From positions 372,001-436,000 of the forward strand of contig JACKQL020000014.1 in NCBI GenBank assembly GCA_018296165.2: a DNA stretch of 64,000 nucleotides. The letters are read 5' to 3'. How positions within the stretch are numbered: the first letter of the stretch is position 1; the number at the start of each line of letters is the position of its first letter. This document shows, piece after piece, positions 44,776 through 57,456 of this stretch. The position numbers were made by a program, and so were the translations under genes. The notes under the pieces were generated by a model. That model was not told where the DNA came from and did not search any database. It saw only the letters and a program-made list of their open reading frames with translations. Origin of the DNA: Termitomyces sp. T153 (lineage: Eukaryota; Basidiomycota; Agaricomycetes; Agaricales; Lyophyllaceae).

Positions 44776-45110
44776 TCCTACTGTACAATGATCTTTGACT
44801 CTTCCCGAAAGGGCTCTAATCTCATTGCAAATCGAATCGATCCCTGCTGAATGCGTGTGTATTCTGTGCCGAAGGTGTCCATCAGATCGGCGATATCTGA
44901 AAGTCGAATTCCTGCGAAGCATCGTACTCATTCGCTCCTGACACTACATATAAAATGCCATTCTTCAAACAATGCTTGCATTTGGCTAATGTTGCCTCTC
45001 CTTTCTCACTGTTGCTCGCAGCTACTCCAGCCCTAGTCGTGTGGCGGTTGTGGCACTCAGGTTTCGCCAAATAACCCCAAGTAACCCCTTCTGGAAGGGG
45101 CGAACAATTC

Positions 45111-45170
45111 GGGTCGCCATTCGTAAATCTGGGTCGCCATCCGTAAATCTGGGTCGCCATCCGTAGAAAA
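45111..45170 (+). repeat. Three tandem 20-bp repeats upstream of the kinase gene
   Basis: Units gggtcgccatycgtaaatct start at 45111, 45131 and 45151; the third is incomplete. They end 93 bases before the proposed kinase start codon. Confidence 0.85.
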
Positions 45171-45262
45171 TTTGGCGCCATCAAATTTGGGGTCGCCCAC
45201 CAGTGCTTCTGCCGAATTCCGAACACAGTATATGTGCTTGCATCATAAACTCTCTGAATATC

Positions 45263-47050
45263 ATGCCTCCCTTCGAACTTGTAACTCTAGTCAAGACGGA
45301 GTCCTTCGATCTTCAGAGCATCGATGTCTTTAGACATTGTCCGACGGAACATTCAGATGCAAGGAACCCTGAGAGCGTGACCACAAGCTCTTCCCAACTC
45401 CTCGTTACGTCTCGAGCTTTGCCTGTGTCACTTCAGAAATCCGCCAATCCAGTCGCTCGTGGACCGGCGTTTTCGACCTCTGGACTGACGGGAAAGCGAT
45501 CCAGGACTTCTGTTCCCTCGCGCGATCAGCAGACATGGACTGACAAGCCACTCACACTGGATCCTATAACCCGACTGGAACACCCCCCAATTAAATCTCA
45601 CCGAACTCTTTCCAAGGGCCATATACCGTCGTTCATCGATTCACCAGGAATGGTTCTCGACAATTTGGTTGTGAATTCTTTTGTCACGTACTCATCTCTC
45701 GCCCACAAGTCTGGTTCAACGAAGTTGCACGAGTGGTGCAACTCGATTTTACCCGTGTTTCGGGATCTGGAAGAATACAAAGACTTTCTAAATTACCGTG
45801 GAGAGCGTGCGCAAACGACAATTGATTCTCTTCAGGGCGTACGTATTCATTTTATTTCGGGCAAGAAAGTTATCTTATCTCCGATAGTCACTAGATGATG
45901 ATGTTGTCGACCAACAGTGCAGAGTCACTGTCGCCGTTGCTCTTTCGAGATTGGCCAGGAAATCCGAACTGTTCCCTACACGCTTCTTCTTACATGATGT
46001 CACTCGCCTGGAAGGCACGATTGCAGAGGGTCATTTTGGTGCAATTCAAAGGGGCCTTTTTGATGGAAAGGATGTGTGTATCAAGATAGTCAGGCTCAAA
46101 TCTTCTGATGCCCGTTTGTATCGACGGGTGCGTAATCCATGATTCAAGTTCTTTTTGTTTGCTAATTCAGGCTTTTGCTTTAGGCATTGTCACGCGAAAT
46201 CATGGCTTGGGCTCAGATATCCCATGAGAATATCTTACCGTTTTATGGTATATGTTCACTCGGAGACAGTGTCAGATTTGGAATCGTGGCCCCCTTTCTG
46301 AAGAGTGGGAATGTCGTTGATTTCCTAGCGGAATTTCCCGACGCCGATCGACGTTCTCTTGTGCGTTTCAATGCTACTTTAGTATTACCTATGAGTGATG
46401 CTTACCTTGTGAAGATTCGTGGAATCGCTACTGGGATGTCTCATCTCCACGACAATGGTATTGTCCATGGCGATATTAAAGGTCCGAATATTCTTGTCAC
46501 CGACACTGACCCACCGCGGGCAGTTCTGGCCGATTTTGGTCTCGCGGCTGTTGTAGATACCGAAGGACTTAAATCTCCACTTCTTTCTTCAAACGCTATC
46601 GAAGGTGGGACAAGGCCATTCGAAGCACCCGAACTACTCGACCCCGACATTGATTATCGAAGAACCACAGCCAGTGATGTTTACGCATTTTCAATGACCG
46701 TGTATGAGGTAGAAACAGATCGTCCACTTTTTTACCGCAAGATGTGCTAATAACATCTATTGTAGATCCTTTCCGGAGAAGTTCCTTTCTATAACAAGCA
46801 TAAAAACCATGTCCCAACCATGGTTTTGCGCGGTGCCCGCCCTAGCAGGCCTGCCGGGCAGGTTTACCGAGATCGCGGTTTGGACGACTTCATGTGGGAA
46901 CTCATGAACGATTGCTGGCATCAAGAGGCTGCTCAGCGTCCCAGTGCAAAAAAAGTTCTTGAAAGGCTTTCGAATGTAGTCCCGGCTCCACGTACCCAAG
47001 GATGGGGTGATCTCTCCCCTTCGTGGTTCCGAAACAAGCAGAACTCTTGA
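45263..47050 (+). CDS. TKL-type protein kinase
   Basis: Model: exons 45263-45842, 45895-46127, 46184-46360, 46415-46708 and 46766-47050, giving about 522 residues; all phases agree. The first 225 residues have no recognised domain. The kinase domain has a glycine loop (GTIAEGHFG, about 234-242), the ATP-anchoring Lys in VCIKIV (about 257), a helix-C Glu in SREIMAW, a catalytic loop HGDIKGPN (HGD instead of HRD, usual in mushroom TKL kinases), DFG in LADFGLA, APE in FEAPELL, and a C-lobe with ASDVYAF and ILSGEVPFYNK. It should phosphorylate Ser/Thr or Tyr; its target is unknown. The exon 3 intron at 46361-46414 (54 bases, acceptor AAG) is a multiple of three and could be retained. Its own broken duplicate lies upstream. 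Confidence 0.85.
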
Positions 47051-47580
47051 CATGTTGGACCAAAATCGTTTTACACCGTTTTACACCTAGGAAAGCCGAC
47101 TACCCGTGATCATTGTGTCAGTCCAAACTGACTTGTCCTTCTATAGATCTTATATCGCCCTGGGTGTTGGTCAGTCACAATACTTGGCATTTCCTTCCCA
47201 ATAACTGTGGTCACCCCAATACGACTAATCCGTATATCAAGGTACATCACAGTGGACGATGATTTTGGTTTATTAGAGTTTTTCACCATAGCTATTTACC
47301 ATAGAATCTGAGCTACAGCCGACAGTAGGTAGGCGCTGGCAAAGCCTAGTATATGCATAAATTATCATGTGGGTTAGGGTTAAGATTGAGGTTTGGGAAA
47401 AATACGACGGATTGACTGATAACCAACTCGATTCATCTCCGTTGAGGGAACAGTTACCGGTCTATGCTGAACCATCCATGTTGAACCGTCCGTCTAGGTA
47501 TCCCAACTTTGATCCAGTATTAATCAACGCCTTACAAGAGTATTCAACGTTCAAATGTTCAGAAGGGAAGTTCAGAAGGG
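47051..47580. other. Intergenic, nothing recognised
   Basis: Kinase 3' flank, with no convincing coding region or repeat ends before the GH20 copy begins. Confidence 0.5.
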
Positions 47581-47584
47581 AAAA

Positions 47585-48575
47585 CTATTCGATAGCCTCG
47601 CGGTATTGACGTCATGGACAGAAATCGCATGCTTCGGCCTACGCTGGACTTCTTCCACGTTAACCAATGGTAAACACTTGTCTATCAACTGCAATTGAAA
47701 TTGACGCATCATACGTACGTGAATAGATCCTGTAAGCCAACTCTTCGTTCAGGCCTCAGGCTTTGCCATTACAACGACTTTTGACCTTCCCAAATCCGTT
47801 CTTTCCCTCTTCAGCACCGTTGGTAATGATCCTAACTCTAATCGCTACACTCGAGACAATGCAACTCCAGCCGACGTGGGCTCCAGTCATCATTTCGTGA
47901 CGTACTATTTTACAGTGCCTTCGGGAAGTTCTCGATCGGTGAACACATTTATTCATGGCTGGACCAAGGTCTGTCGAGAACAGGAACGGAGCGGTAGTTT
48001 GGGAAGAGTTAGTCCTTAGTCATCCTGTTACACTCGCCGACGACGCTATCGCCTTGTGCGTCCTCGAAGCAATCCTTAAATTGGGCAGATCAAACTCAGC
48101 TTTTGCAACTTATGTATGCCGCGTCCGAATATTTCTACCTAGACTGCGGCGGTAAGTCTGTGAGAATGTTTGTAGAAACCCCCTCCCAGGACATGGCAGA
48201 AGGTTCGTCCCTGGAAATTTCATGCTGGTGATATCGATCTGACACCGCTGGATTTTCACCCTGTTGCGGATCTCACAGAGTAAAACCAGCTTGTGCTTGG
48301 AGGGTGTTTAGCCGTCAATCGCTCTTTTCTCGTGCTCACAAGACACCTTGCAGCCAACATCTCTGTACAATGACCGAACACTACGGCCCCTCAAACCCTT
48401 TCATCTGACCGCGCGTTGTATACGTCTAGAATATCCTTTCCTTGTTGAGAGCTGTTTCCGATGTTCTGTCGACACAACACTTCCCCCATTGTTCTTAGCG
48501 TCGGGGTATCAATACGATCGCGTTACAACCTCTGTTGGCCTTTGTGGCCTGGGAAGTGTGATTTTGAACGCGAAA
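47585..48575 (+). pseudogene. GH20 hexosaminidase fragment
   Basis: The sequence parallels the second half of the gene at 39,110-40,955. GIDVMD starts it (47,604), LFSTVGNDPNSNRYTRDNATPADVG lies at 47,808-47,880 (catalytic pair lost), then degraded WEELV, HPVTLADD, and a 3' end matching GVNAIALQP at about 48,500. Frames are broken throughout. CpG is normal. Confidence 0.75.
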
Positions 48576-49215
48576 ATGAACTGAAAAGATTATTTATATA
48601 AGCTTATATGTGGCCATACTTTGCCAATAAATATTGTGGGTTCAGAACTAACATTTGAGGCATGTCCAAAGGGAACCTGACGTCGTCTTTTGCTGAGGGT
48701 CTGAAGTCCAATAACTGTAAAGATGGTCCTGTACTAGTGAAGAGGAGAGGCCTAGAAAAAATAGTAAATTTATCAAAAAAAAACAGTTCTTAATGCGTAC
48801 AATTGCAGCGCTAGCTCGGTTGCATGTGTTAAAGTATGATATCTCAGACTTTTCCTTAGAGCGCTGCACATGCGCGGCGAAGTGGACTGAGTAGGGTAGG
48901 ATGCATATATAGAATCACTGATGACACTGTTATGGGAGTCATTGACAACACGAAGCTCGCAGAAGTCCATGGACATTAGTCCGTGCAACGTTGACAAGGG
49001 GAGTTCCCAAGGCAGCAAGCCACCACGTATCTGTGCAAAGGTTGTCTTCACTGATCTTATTGGCAGGTTACAATACTGCTCACTAGCGCTCAGGCGCGAC
49101 GAAGCCTTGGTAGCTTGAAACATTGAATACGAGCTTGCAATAATTGTTGAGAGCCTGGCACTGATCACGACACGTTTGAGTCGCAATGAAAAGTGTCGGG
49201 GTTTTCTGGTAAAAA
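48576..49215 (+). repeat. Non-coding flank duplicated with the GH20 fragment
   Basis: Inverted match to 41,155-41,800, sharing for example cctctcctcttcactagtgc (41,586 on the plus strand) and gccaggctctcaac (complement at about 49,157). It forms the outer part of the right arm of the large inverted repeat. Confidence 0.75.
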
Positions 49216-51705
49216 AAATATACTAATCAAGGAGACAAATGAGACTGTTGAAGCATGCCATTGATGACTGAAATAACGTGCTAACAGTGTGGCACCCTCA
49301 GGTTGTTGTCACTGGTCGTGACCAAGACGCTATTTTCCTTTTTCGATTGCTTTTGATTGCTCCAGCTCTTCTCAACTGTCTGGCTCTCTGCCATACAAGA
49401 TCATAAGCTTAATCGTCTCTACGAGGATTCCATACTTGCTCACCTCTCTTTCCATGTCACCATTGATGATATAGAAATGCCATCATTCCAGCCCGACCGA
49501 TGGGGACCGACATCTACTATCTTCTCGCGATATCTCTTGTGTGAGATACCTTAAAAGAATGTAGGATGATCGTACGGATTCGGTCTTAGGCCTCTGGGAA
49601 CCAACGGTGGAGAATGATTCTCATGACCTACCGTATACATAATACATATCAGCCATCACATCCCCCACTGCTGCAAATGTTGCAAATGCTTGCTATAACG
49701 CTCTCAACAATCGCTGGACATAGAGGAAGGTCGGCAGTGCTCTTTGTCAACGGATAGACAGATGATTTTGCGAAGATTACTGGAGAAGAAATGATCATCC
49801 GCCGAATAAGAGTCCACGACCGTCGGCTCTATACCTGCAGGTGTACCATGTCAACGAGCAGATTTTTGAGGTATCAAGCTGGATATTCAAGCCAATGTGT
49901 GCTGACTGTTAAACAGACCCACCAGATCACTGTCCTTGAAGGTTGTTCCTCTTCTCAAACAACTGTTGACCGTTTCCATTCGTGCCGATGCAACTCCAAT
50001 AGTTCTTAGAGAAGGTTGGACTGGTTGATTTACCGGGTATGCTGGAGAAAGATCACACTGAAGTCGGCATGGCTTAAATTGAAATGGAGACTCTGGGTCA
50101 TCTCGAGACTGAGCTTGTGGCGCTTCCTCTTTAACCTGACAGAGGAAACCTAGAGACATATTTTCGCGTGACGAGGTCTCTCAACAGGGAGTCACTCAAA
50201 CAGGCCTCCATGCAACCCGTTCAGGCAAGAAACGAGAAGTGTGGCGTCCGAAGGAATAGACCGGTGCGCTTACTCTGCACGTTTGTCTTTGACAGCGCCT
50301 GACGTCAATCTCTTCACATTTCTTGAAGTTAGTTCAGTCTTGTCCTTGAACGTTTGAACGGGTAGTTGGATATTGCCAATCAAGTTTCGTGACTTTTCGA
50401 GGTGGTGAATCTCTTTTGTTGAGTTATAATCTTTCTGTTGACAGGTTTACTGTATAGATGCAATAGATGCAATAGTTCGAAGCTTTGATCATTGGTAGTA
50501 GACACGACGAATTACTTGCGTGACTCACCCTCAAACTTTCGGTTGCGACGGGTCACGTAAGCGTGACATTGACTGACTTTGTGGCCCAGGTATTGCCTGT
50601 GCTGTGTGCCGAAGACGACGAATATAACTGATTTGGAGAAAGACAGATGGAAGTGGACATTGCTCTAGTAAGCATGGCAGGGTGAGAGGAGATGCTCTTG
50701 ATACTCATTCTTGAGGTAAGAGTGAACATTTGAAGTCAACTTCAAGTATGATCATGATTTACCTGTCAAGGGGACTGAGGTCCTGGCAGAACTAGCGGCA
50801 CCGCAGACTACACAGATGTCAGCTTTGACACCAAATGCCGTCCATGATGGCTTCTCCGAAATTCAACCAGGTCCAATGCATGCAGGGATGACACCGATCT
50901 GGAAAACCTTTTGGCGGCAACGATGCACTTTTTCCCAAGCCAAATTCCATATGCAATGCAAGGTATAATACGCAAAAGCTGCCCAACGGCATTCGATCGT
51001 ACGGCACACGATTCAACAAAGTTCAGGCTTTCTTCAACAACTCCTCGCTCGAAAGTAGTGAGCAAGCACACATGCCTTGATTCTTCGTTCCTGACAACTC
51101 CCTAACCCACCAGTCCCTAGTTTCAGCTACCATCGGAGGGCTGGAGGCGAATTAAGGCGTGTCTGGAGTACAAGTCGTGTATTCTTCAGCGGAGCGGTTA
51201 CTGAATCAAGAAGATTGTGCAGGGCCTGGGAATTGGTACCATCATCACGGTACTTGTTGTCAGTTGACATGATTCACGGTCAGTATGGTCATATTTCCTC
51301 TTCCCCTTACAATTACACAAAAGATCTGGCGTTGAAATCGGAAAATCAATTTAGCCTCCCCTCCCTCCGTCAGTCAATTTGCTTCCGCTTTGGACCTCCA
51401 ATCTACGCAATTGGTACCGCACTCACATTTCTATCGAGATAAATAAAGGCACTTTCCCTACAGTGTTTGTTATCCTCTCAAGATGAGATTCAGGGAGAAC
51501 ACGTATATGAGAGGTGGGACAAAATTTCGTCAAATGCCCGTTACCGAGGTACTTTGGCGAGAAGAAGCGGGGTCTATTTTTGAAGATGTGAGATAACGTT
51601 AACTACAAACCGAGTTAGTAACCCTTTTTCTGGAAACGCGGGGACCTCGAAAAAAAAAAGTCGATAAAGTGAGTCTTGCAATCCTCTACCGCCACATGTC
51701 CCTCA
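49216..51705. other. Intergenic, nothing recognised
   Basis: Several short readings exist on both strands (87 codons, minus, 51,071-50,811, is the longest) but none has a family pattern or a splice-consistent extension. No repeat ends were found. Confidence 0.4.
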
Positions 51706-52535
51706 ATGAATATACCCTCCTCCGTTTCTGAAGCGCCTCCCCCATACCCCGGTCCCAACAGCGCTTTTGCTCTCCCACCATACGAGACCGCTGCTTCCCT
51801 TGACACCTGGGCGGACTCTTACTGCCTCCCGCCATACCAATCTCGCACTGGGCAGCGATTTCACCCATATATGCGCATTATTCCTACTTGCCGAGCTCGA
51901 CAGGTTCGTCTATTCCTTGCCTACTTTTGCCTTTTTCATGCTTTCTTACGATGATCACTCAGGAAGAGTCTCTTGAAGAGTTCTTAAGATCTCTTCAGAC
52001 ATCTTCAGATCATCAAGCGACAGTACGTCTCCCCTGTAGTTTTTTCTTTTGTTTTTTCCGACTTGATCTTAGGTCGCTGAACCCCCCCTGGTTGCCGCCA
52101 CTTCCGCATCTCCTTCCTCTGCTTCTTGCACGAATCGTCAAGTATCTGTACGTGCTCCATTATTATTAAATATGCCTGAACCACTTTTGACCTTTATATA
52201 TGTAGGCACCACTTTCCATAGCCGTACCACTTGCTGCGCCCGTCTTCTGTTTCAGGACCTCAGCATAGACCAGACAGCGTGTTCGAAGTCTTGCACATCG
52301 CCTATCCTTTGTTGTAATGCTCTTTTTCTCCATTGGACACCACCAGCATCCATCTCTGACAACTATTGTTCGCAGCCTAAGATCGTCAGAATTATACGTA
52401 CTGAATTCAGGTACAGTAATGCGAGTACCGAACGCGCGAAAACGCAAAATGATACCGGCAGCCTTGACAATCAACACCTCGGAATTGTATCATTGCACTG
52501 CACCTCTATCGATGCTCACCTTCTCTTTATCTTGA
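51706..52535 (+). CDS. Small PPxY-motif protein of unknown function
   Basis: Model: exons 51706-51903, 51963-52022, 52073-52141, 52222-52313 and 52376-52535, all in phase, giving about 192 residues. Exon 1 has three PPxY-type motifs in 45 residues (APPPYPG, ALPPYET, CLPPYQS), which are ligands for WW domains such as those of Rsp5-like ubiquitin ligases. Exon 2 is acidic (EESLEEFLRSLQTSSDHQAT), exon 3 Ala/Ser/Pro-rich, and exon 5 has RVPNARKRKMIP. No signal peptide or membrane segment. It might be a ligase adaptor, by inference from motifs only. The small introns (50-80 bases) with good GT/AG signals argue for a real gene. Start chosen at the first ATG of the frame. Confidence 0.55.
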
Positions 52536-55500
52536 TTCTACCACACTTCAAACCATATGCCCTTGCCAGAATAGAAATCTATAACCATACTCGTACCCCG
52601 TACACATGTACATACTTATCTTCTTGTTGGTTGATCTGTCGGAAACCTGTATTGAAATATTGTACTTTGTGGTGTTTTTGTGAATTACTGCTACATCCTT
52701 GCATAAAACGGCCCATTTAAAGTGTGCCGCTACGTCCCTCTGTCTTGTCATCGCCGGCATTGCCAATTCCTCGTGTCTGTTGAGAATCTCAACCATCGTG
52801 GACTATCCATAATGACTTCGATCACCCGGACAGGTGAAGAACGGTGAAGAACGCCGCCGCCACAGACTAGTCACTAACGCAGCTTGAGCGGGCCTCGATC
52901 AAACTTCTATCAAGCACGTTTTCAGCAGCTCCTCCGAATGTGCAATTTTACTTTGTCATCAAGCCCAGATTGGAGTAACGGACCTGGACCATCATGCATC
53001 AACCCCTTGTGTCGGAATCTACTGGCATGATCAAACTATCATTCCAAGGCTCTCTATCAATGACTAGCAATTATCTACAGCCGTGAAAATTCGTAACCGA
53101 ACAGAAAAATTCGTATATCTGGTACTTTGTGATTATCGGTGGCACGGGTTTCTCAGCGGGCTCACACATTGTCGAGACACTCAGGAGCCTAAGAAGACTA
53201 GGAATCGGTGATATCACGTTTGTGACTTACACGGGCTTTTGAAGGAACAGAAGATAGAGGTTCAACAATAGATGAGGCAAAATCATTCAAGAGTATCAAC
53301 GTAGATAGGTACATAGTTAGTTTTTTTGAGCCTCTATATTATAACTTTGACCCAAGGACCAGTCTCAACAAGATATAATTCGCCACACCCGTCTCTAGGA
53401 TTATCATTCCTAGTCAAGCGAAAGGTTCTTATCTGTCTCTATCCGCGTGCCATGCTGTTGAAGAAAATGCTTCGAAGTGCGATGCATGTAATCTCCAACA
53501 GCCGAAAGATAAGGGCGAAGAAGAATAAGGGTGAAAATGAGGACAAGTTCGTTTATCGGCAAAACATCGTCAGCAAATAGCCAGTAGGGAGGAATCCAAC
53601 AGGAGTGAGTCGACAGTGCGCACAGCGCGGAGGATCCAAACACGACTGTTCGATAGACGTGTCAGTCATTCAGAATAATTTCTGTGATATCTCTAGGAAG
53701 ATGACGAAGGTAGTAAAGATCCTTTTGCAGTTCTAAGATACAGCTTCGGTAGGCCAAATCCTTACATCCTTACCAAAGAATAAGATGTTGGCAACTGTTG
53801 GCAATGATGTAGAGGATCCGGATTGGAAACGAAAACCAAGGTATTCATGAATTTCCCTATGGCCGAGCTCCTCGACTTTTGGACTAATAGATTAAAACTA
53901 GACCAGTGACCGTCCCCTCTACGGAGACCGAGACTTGATCCGTAGAGGGATTGGTCACCAGTCTTGGTTGGAGCTAGTTATGGCTGCGATCCTGAGAACA
54001 GTTTCAGTGGCTGAATTAACGCTGAACGAGACCAATAGAGAGCGTAAGAGCTCGGGCTGACTTCAGTCACCAGTCGAAGTAAGGTCGCAAAAAATGAACC
54101 ATCCTGCACAAAGTCCTGGATATCTGGGAATAATCATTTGGGACTCGATATCTGAGACACTGGCCACTGTTGTGACTACCATCCTTGAATGTCATAGATC
54201 TTTTGGCCAGTCGTGAGAAGTGTTTGGCTGACATGCCTCGCATAGGCTAAAGGCTTCGCCAATGTCTCGCTTCATGTTGACGGAAAAAAAACAAGCATCT
54301 GACATCATGTCATGGCCATCACACCTAGATGACGAAAAGTCATGCCGATTTTGTGGAGGCAAGTTGTGCGTCGGAGTTTCTGGTTATGCAGTGCAAGCAA
54401 CTGGCCATCGATCAGGGCGCAGGGTACCTCAACTCTCACTCATCTGCGAGAGTTTTACATTATGCATATGGAAATCGTGCATGCGCAGGTTCAAAAAGAT
54501 GAAATCAAATTTCAATTGGTGCACGCAGCCGTGACGTTCCGATCACGCACATTCCGATATCCGTACTTGTAGCCGACGATATGATGATGACATAGAATTA
54601 TCTGTACGTTGTTCATCCACGCACCTTAAGGATATAGATGTGGATCTCTCTGTGCTGGATAGTCTTCACCCACCCAATTCTATCATTCTGCGCTCAGAAT
54701 ACAGGCCTCATATACAAATGCCCGCTTAAGCATAATAGATTGCAATTGGATCCTACGATAAAATTGTAGCAAGTTTGTGTAGGTTGACCTCAGGGTTGTG
54801 TGTTGACCTTCACTGACTCTCACGTTAGAGCTGGAATAATTATGCGAGGTTCTCGCATCGTCAACGGTGTAAACGAGGATACCTCGGCTGTCCTGTAAGG
54901 CCGCGGACAACGAATGGTGTCTGTTCTCTCCCCATGTCAATCCCAGCAGCACCCAAACCAAAAAATCGTCTCCGTCTCGAGGAAGCAATGCACAGAGTTT
55001 AATGGATAATCGAACGTAGCCAGCATGAGACACACCACAGGTCATGTTTCACCGAAATTCCTGACGACGTCGACTGACATGATTATTTAGCTCTACTCTC
55101 TTCTTCACCGCCAACCCTCAGCCACTGTCTATGGATTCCGGCAGCTTGATAGGTACAAAAAAGAACTTCCGGCTCCCAATCGGTCCGTGATTTACCATGT
55201 GGAGAGTTTCTTACAAGGGCTTGACTGTCATCAGACTTGTCATATTTTTAGTCGTACCAATTGAAAATACGCACGTTTTGCTCGTAAAACAACGACATTC
55301 ACGAGAATGATGAAAGTTTGGTAACTTAATGCCTCTTTGGGCTCCTGTCCAACTGATCTGTGCAGGAAAACGCTCTGGCCTGTGAGGACCTCGCTCTACC
55401 GTCAACGTTCAGATCGTCATTCGACTGTTCTCGTCGTTGTCTAAGTCGGGCGTGCTAGGAACTTGAAATTACCCGCGTTCGAGGCAAACTTTAAGTCGTA

Positions 55501-55546
55501 CTAGACTTCCTCTTTTCCAGTCTCTGCACACTGGCAGTTTATTGTC
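52536..55546. other. Intergenic, no supported gene
   Basis: Readings of 60-120 codons occur (for example minus 55,045-54,686 and minus 53,643-53,413) without family patterns. The one structured item is the hairpin at 53896-53979. Confidence 0.4.
53896..53979. repeat. 84-base imperfect palindrome
   Basis: An 11-bp perfect core (53915-53925 CCCTCTACGGA against 53939-53949) is extended by GTGACC/GGTCAC arms and outer AACTAG/CTAGTT, around a 13-base loop. It may be a foldback element or an RNA hairpin; no coding context. Confidence 0.6.
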
Positions 55547-57456
55547 ATGTTAAATTCACTCAAGACTTTCGTTTATTTCTTGGCTTTGGCCAGCTACGTA
55601 AACGGCTCTCCAGCCCCTTCCTCGCCTAACCCGAATGGCAAGGGTAATGGAAAGAGTGGCAAGGACAGTGTCCCTCAGGCCGTAAACAGTGTTGAACTGA
55701 ATGGTGTTACTTATGTGAACAAGGTGTGCGTTGAGGTCTGACCTTGTACAAACTTTTCACTGATTCGCCGATGAAGGGTCTTGTCGGATTCGGTCTAATT
55801 CCTTCCGACTTTGTGGAGTCAACAGGGGACACTCTCGGTGGAATTGGTAGTGCTATCGACTTCAAGTTTGGTACCTTTAAGGCTTCAAAGGGCAAATTCA
55901 CCGGAACTCTCGTCGTTTCTCCAGATCGTGGCTTCAACCTGTAAGTAGACGTTTATACTCAATTGCCAGGAAATGATAATCAATCCATCATACTCAGTAA
56001 TCAGACCATTGACTACCAGTCCCGCCGACACGAAATTGACTTTGTTTTCACTCCTTACTATGGTACTGCAAACCTCTCATTCGCCAATGCTCAAACGACT
56101 CTGCAACTTACATATAAAACGACCATTCTGAACTGGGATCGCCACCATGTCAAGACTTCTGGCCTCTCGCCCATTGCTGTCCGACCACCTCAGGCCGGAT
56201 ATCCTTTCAAGGCATTGGCAAACCCTGAAATGCCCGTAGCCTCCAAAGCAGAGCCTCACCTCAGCATTGACGCTGAAGGCATTGTTCACCTTCGTGATGG
56301 ATCGTACGTTCCTATCATATATCTCGAGACTAAATAATGAACCAGACGTAGGTTCTGGCTCAGTGACGAGTATGGCCCTTACATCTACCGATTCGCGACT
56401 GACGGTTCTTTGATCCAAACAATCCAACCTCCGAACGCTTTCCTTCCCCGTGATGCCCGGGGTAACTTGAACTTTACCTCCGACGAAACTCTTGCGACTG
56501 GCCGGGTTGGCAACCAAGGTAAGTCGTCTATTTAATATCATTCCACCCGGTGGCCAATGCCTTTCAGGTTTCGAGAACCTCTCACTCGACCGCAAAAACA
56601 ACATTCTTTATGCTATGCTCCAGTCTGCTACCCTCCAGGATGGTGGTCTTGACCAAAATACTTCTCGCTATACTCGTCTGGTGGCTTATGATGTCTCCAA
56701 GCCCACAAAAACCCGCCCCAAGCTTGTCGGAGAATGGGTAGTTCCTCTTCCTCAGACAAAAAAGAATAAGACGCTCGCTAGCAGTGACATTCATTTCGTT
56801 AGTCCTGGCATCTTCTTGGCTCTTGCTCGCGACGGCAAGGGACGTGGTGACAGCAACGATGAATCCAATTACAAGTGAGTTCCCGCAAGTTTCACTGTCC
56901 AATCTGGGGACTCAGACTATCCAGACAAGCCGATCTTTTCACGATTAACGGTGCCACTGACATTCATGATACAAAATTCGATGATCCTGCCCATCCCATT
57001 GCCATTGACGGTGTCCTTGATCCTAGCATAAAACCTGCCACTTATGTTCCTTTCGTCAACTACCTTGATACTGCTCAACTTGCTAAGTTCGGACTTCACG
57101 ACGGTGAGTCTCTCCTCGTTTGCTGCTTGGATATGCTAACACTTTCCGAAAATGTTTGTTCATAGGTGACCCTGATGACCGGACCCTTATTGATGCTAAA
57201 TGGGAGTCGCTTGCTCTTGCCTCAGTCAATGACAATGATTATCCCAATGACTACTTCGTTTTCACTGCTGTGCGTTTTACCCCTAGCGTGGGTGCGTCAT
57301 GCACTTATTTTCAATCCACAGTCCGACAATGATTTTCTGAGCACTCATGGTATCTCTCTCGGCCAACCGTTCGATGCTGGTGTGGATGTCGATAATCAGT
57401 TCATGGTGTTCCGTGTCACTCTTCCTGGCGCTTCCAAGGCATACATCGGACAATAA
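55547..57456 (+). CDS. Secreted phytase-like/esterase-like protein
   Basis: Model: exons 55547-55723, 55777-55940, 55998-56303, 56352-56518, 56568-56874, 56925-57103, 57166-57269 and 57322-57456; the sum is exactly 513 codons with stop. A signal peptide (MLNSLKTFVYFLALASYVNG, cut likely before SPAPS) sends it out of the cell. The body fits the 'esterase-like activity of phytase' family, a beta-propeller-like fold: GLVGFGLIPSDF, GDTLGGIGSAIDF, DRGFNL, HEIDFVFTPYYG, the FWLSDEYGPYIYRF block (about residue 217), GFENLSLDRKNNILYAMLQSA, DTKFDDP and DDRTLIDAKWESLAL. Activity on phosphate esters is inferred from the family name, not shown. Its paralog begins at 62316. Confidence 0.9.

Noticed and set aside
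46142..46183. An alternative kinase exon read through the second intron
   Set aside because: The read-through meets a stop at 46140 and skipping 46128-46183 keeps the phase into the helix-C segment.
54686..55045. 120-codon minus-strand ORF
   Set aside because: No motif, no flanking splice signals, and the length is not unusual for chance in 3 kb of non-coding DNA.
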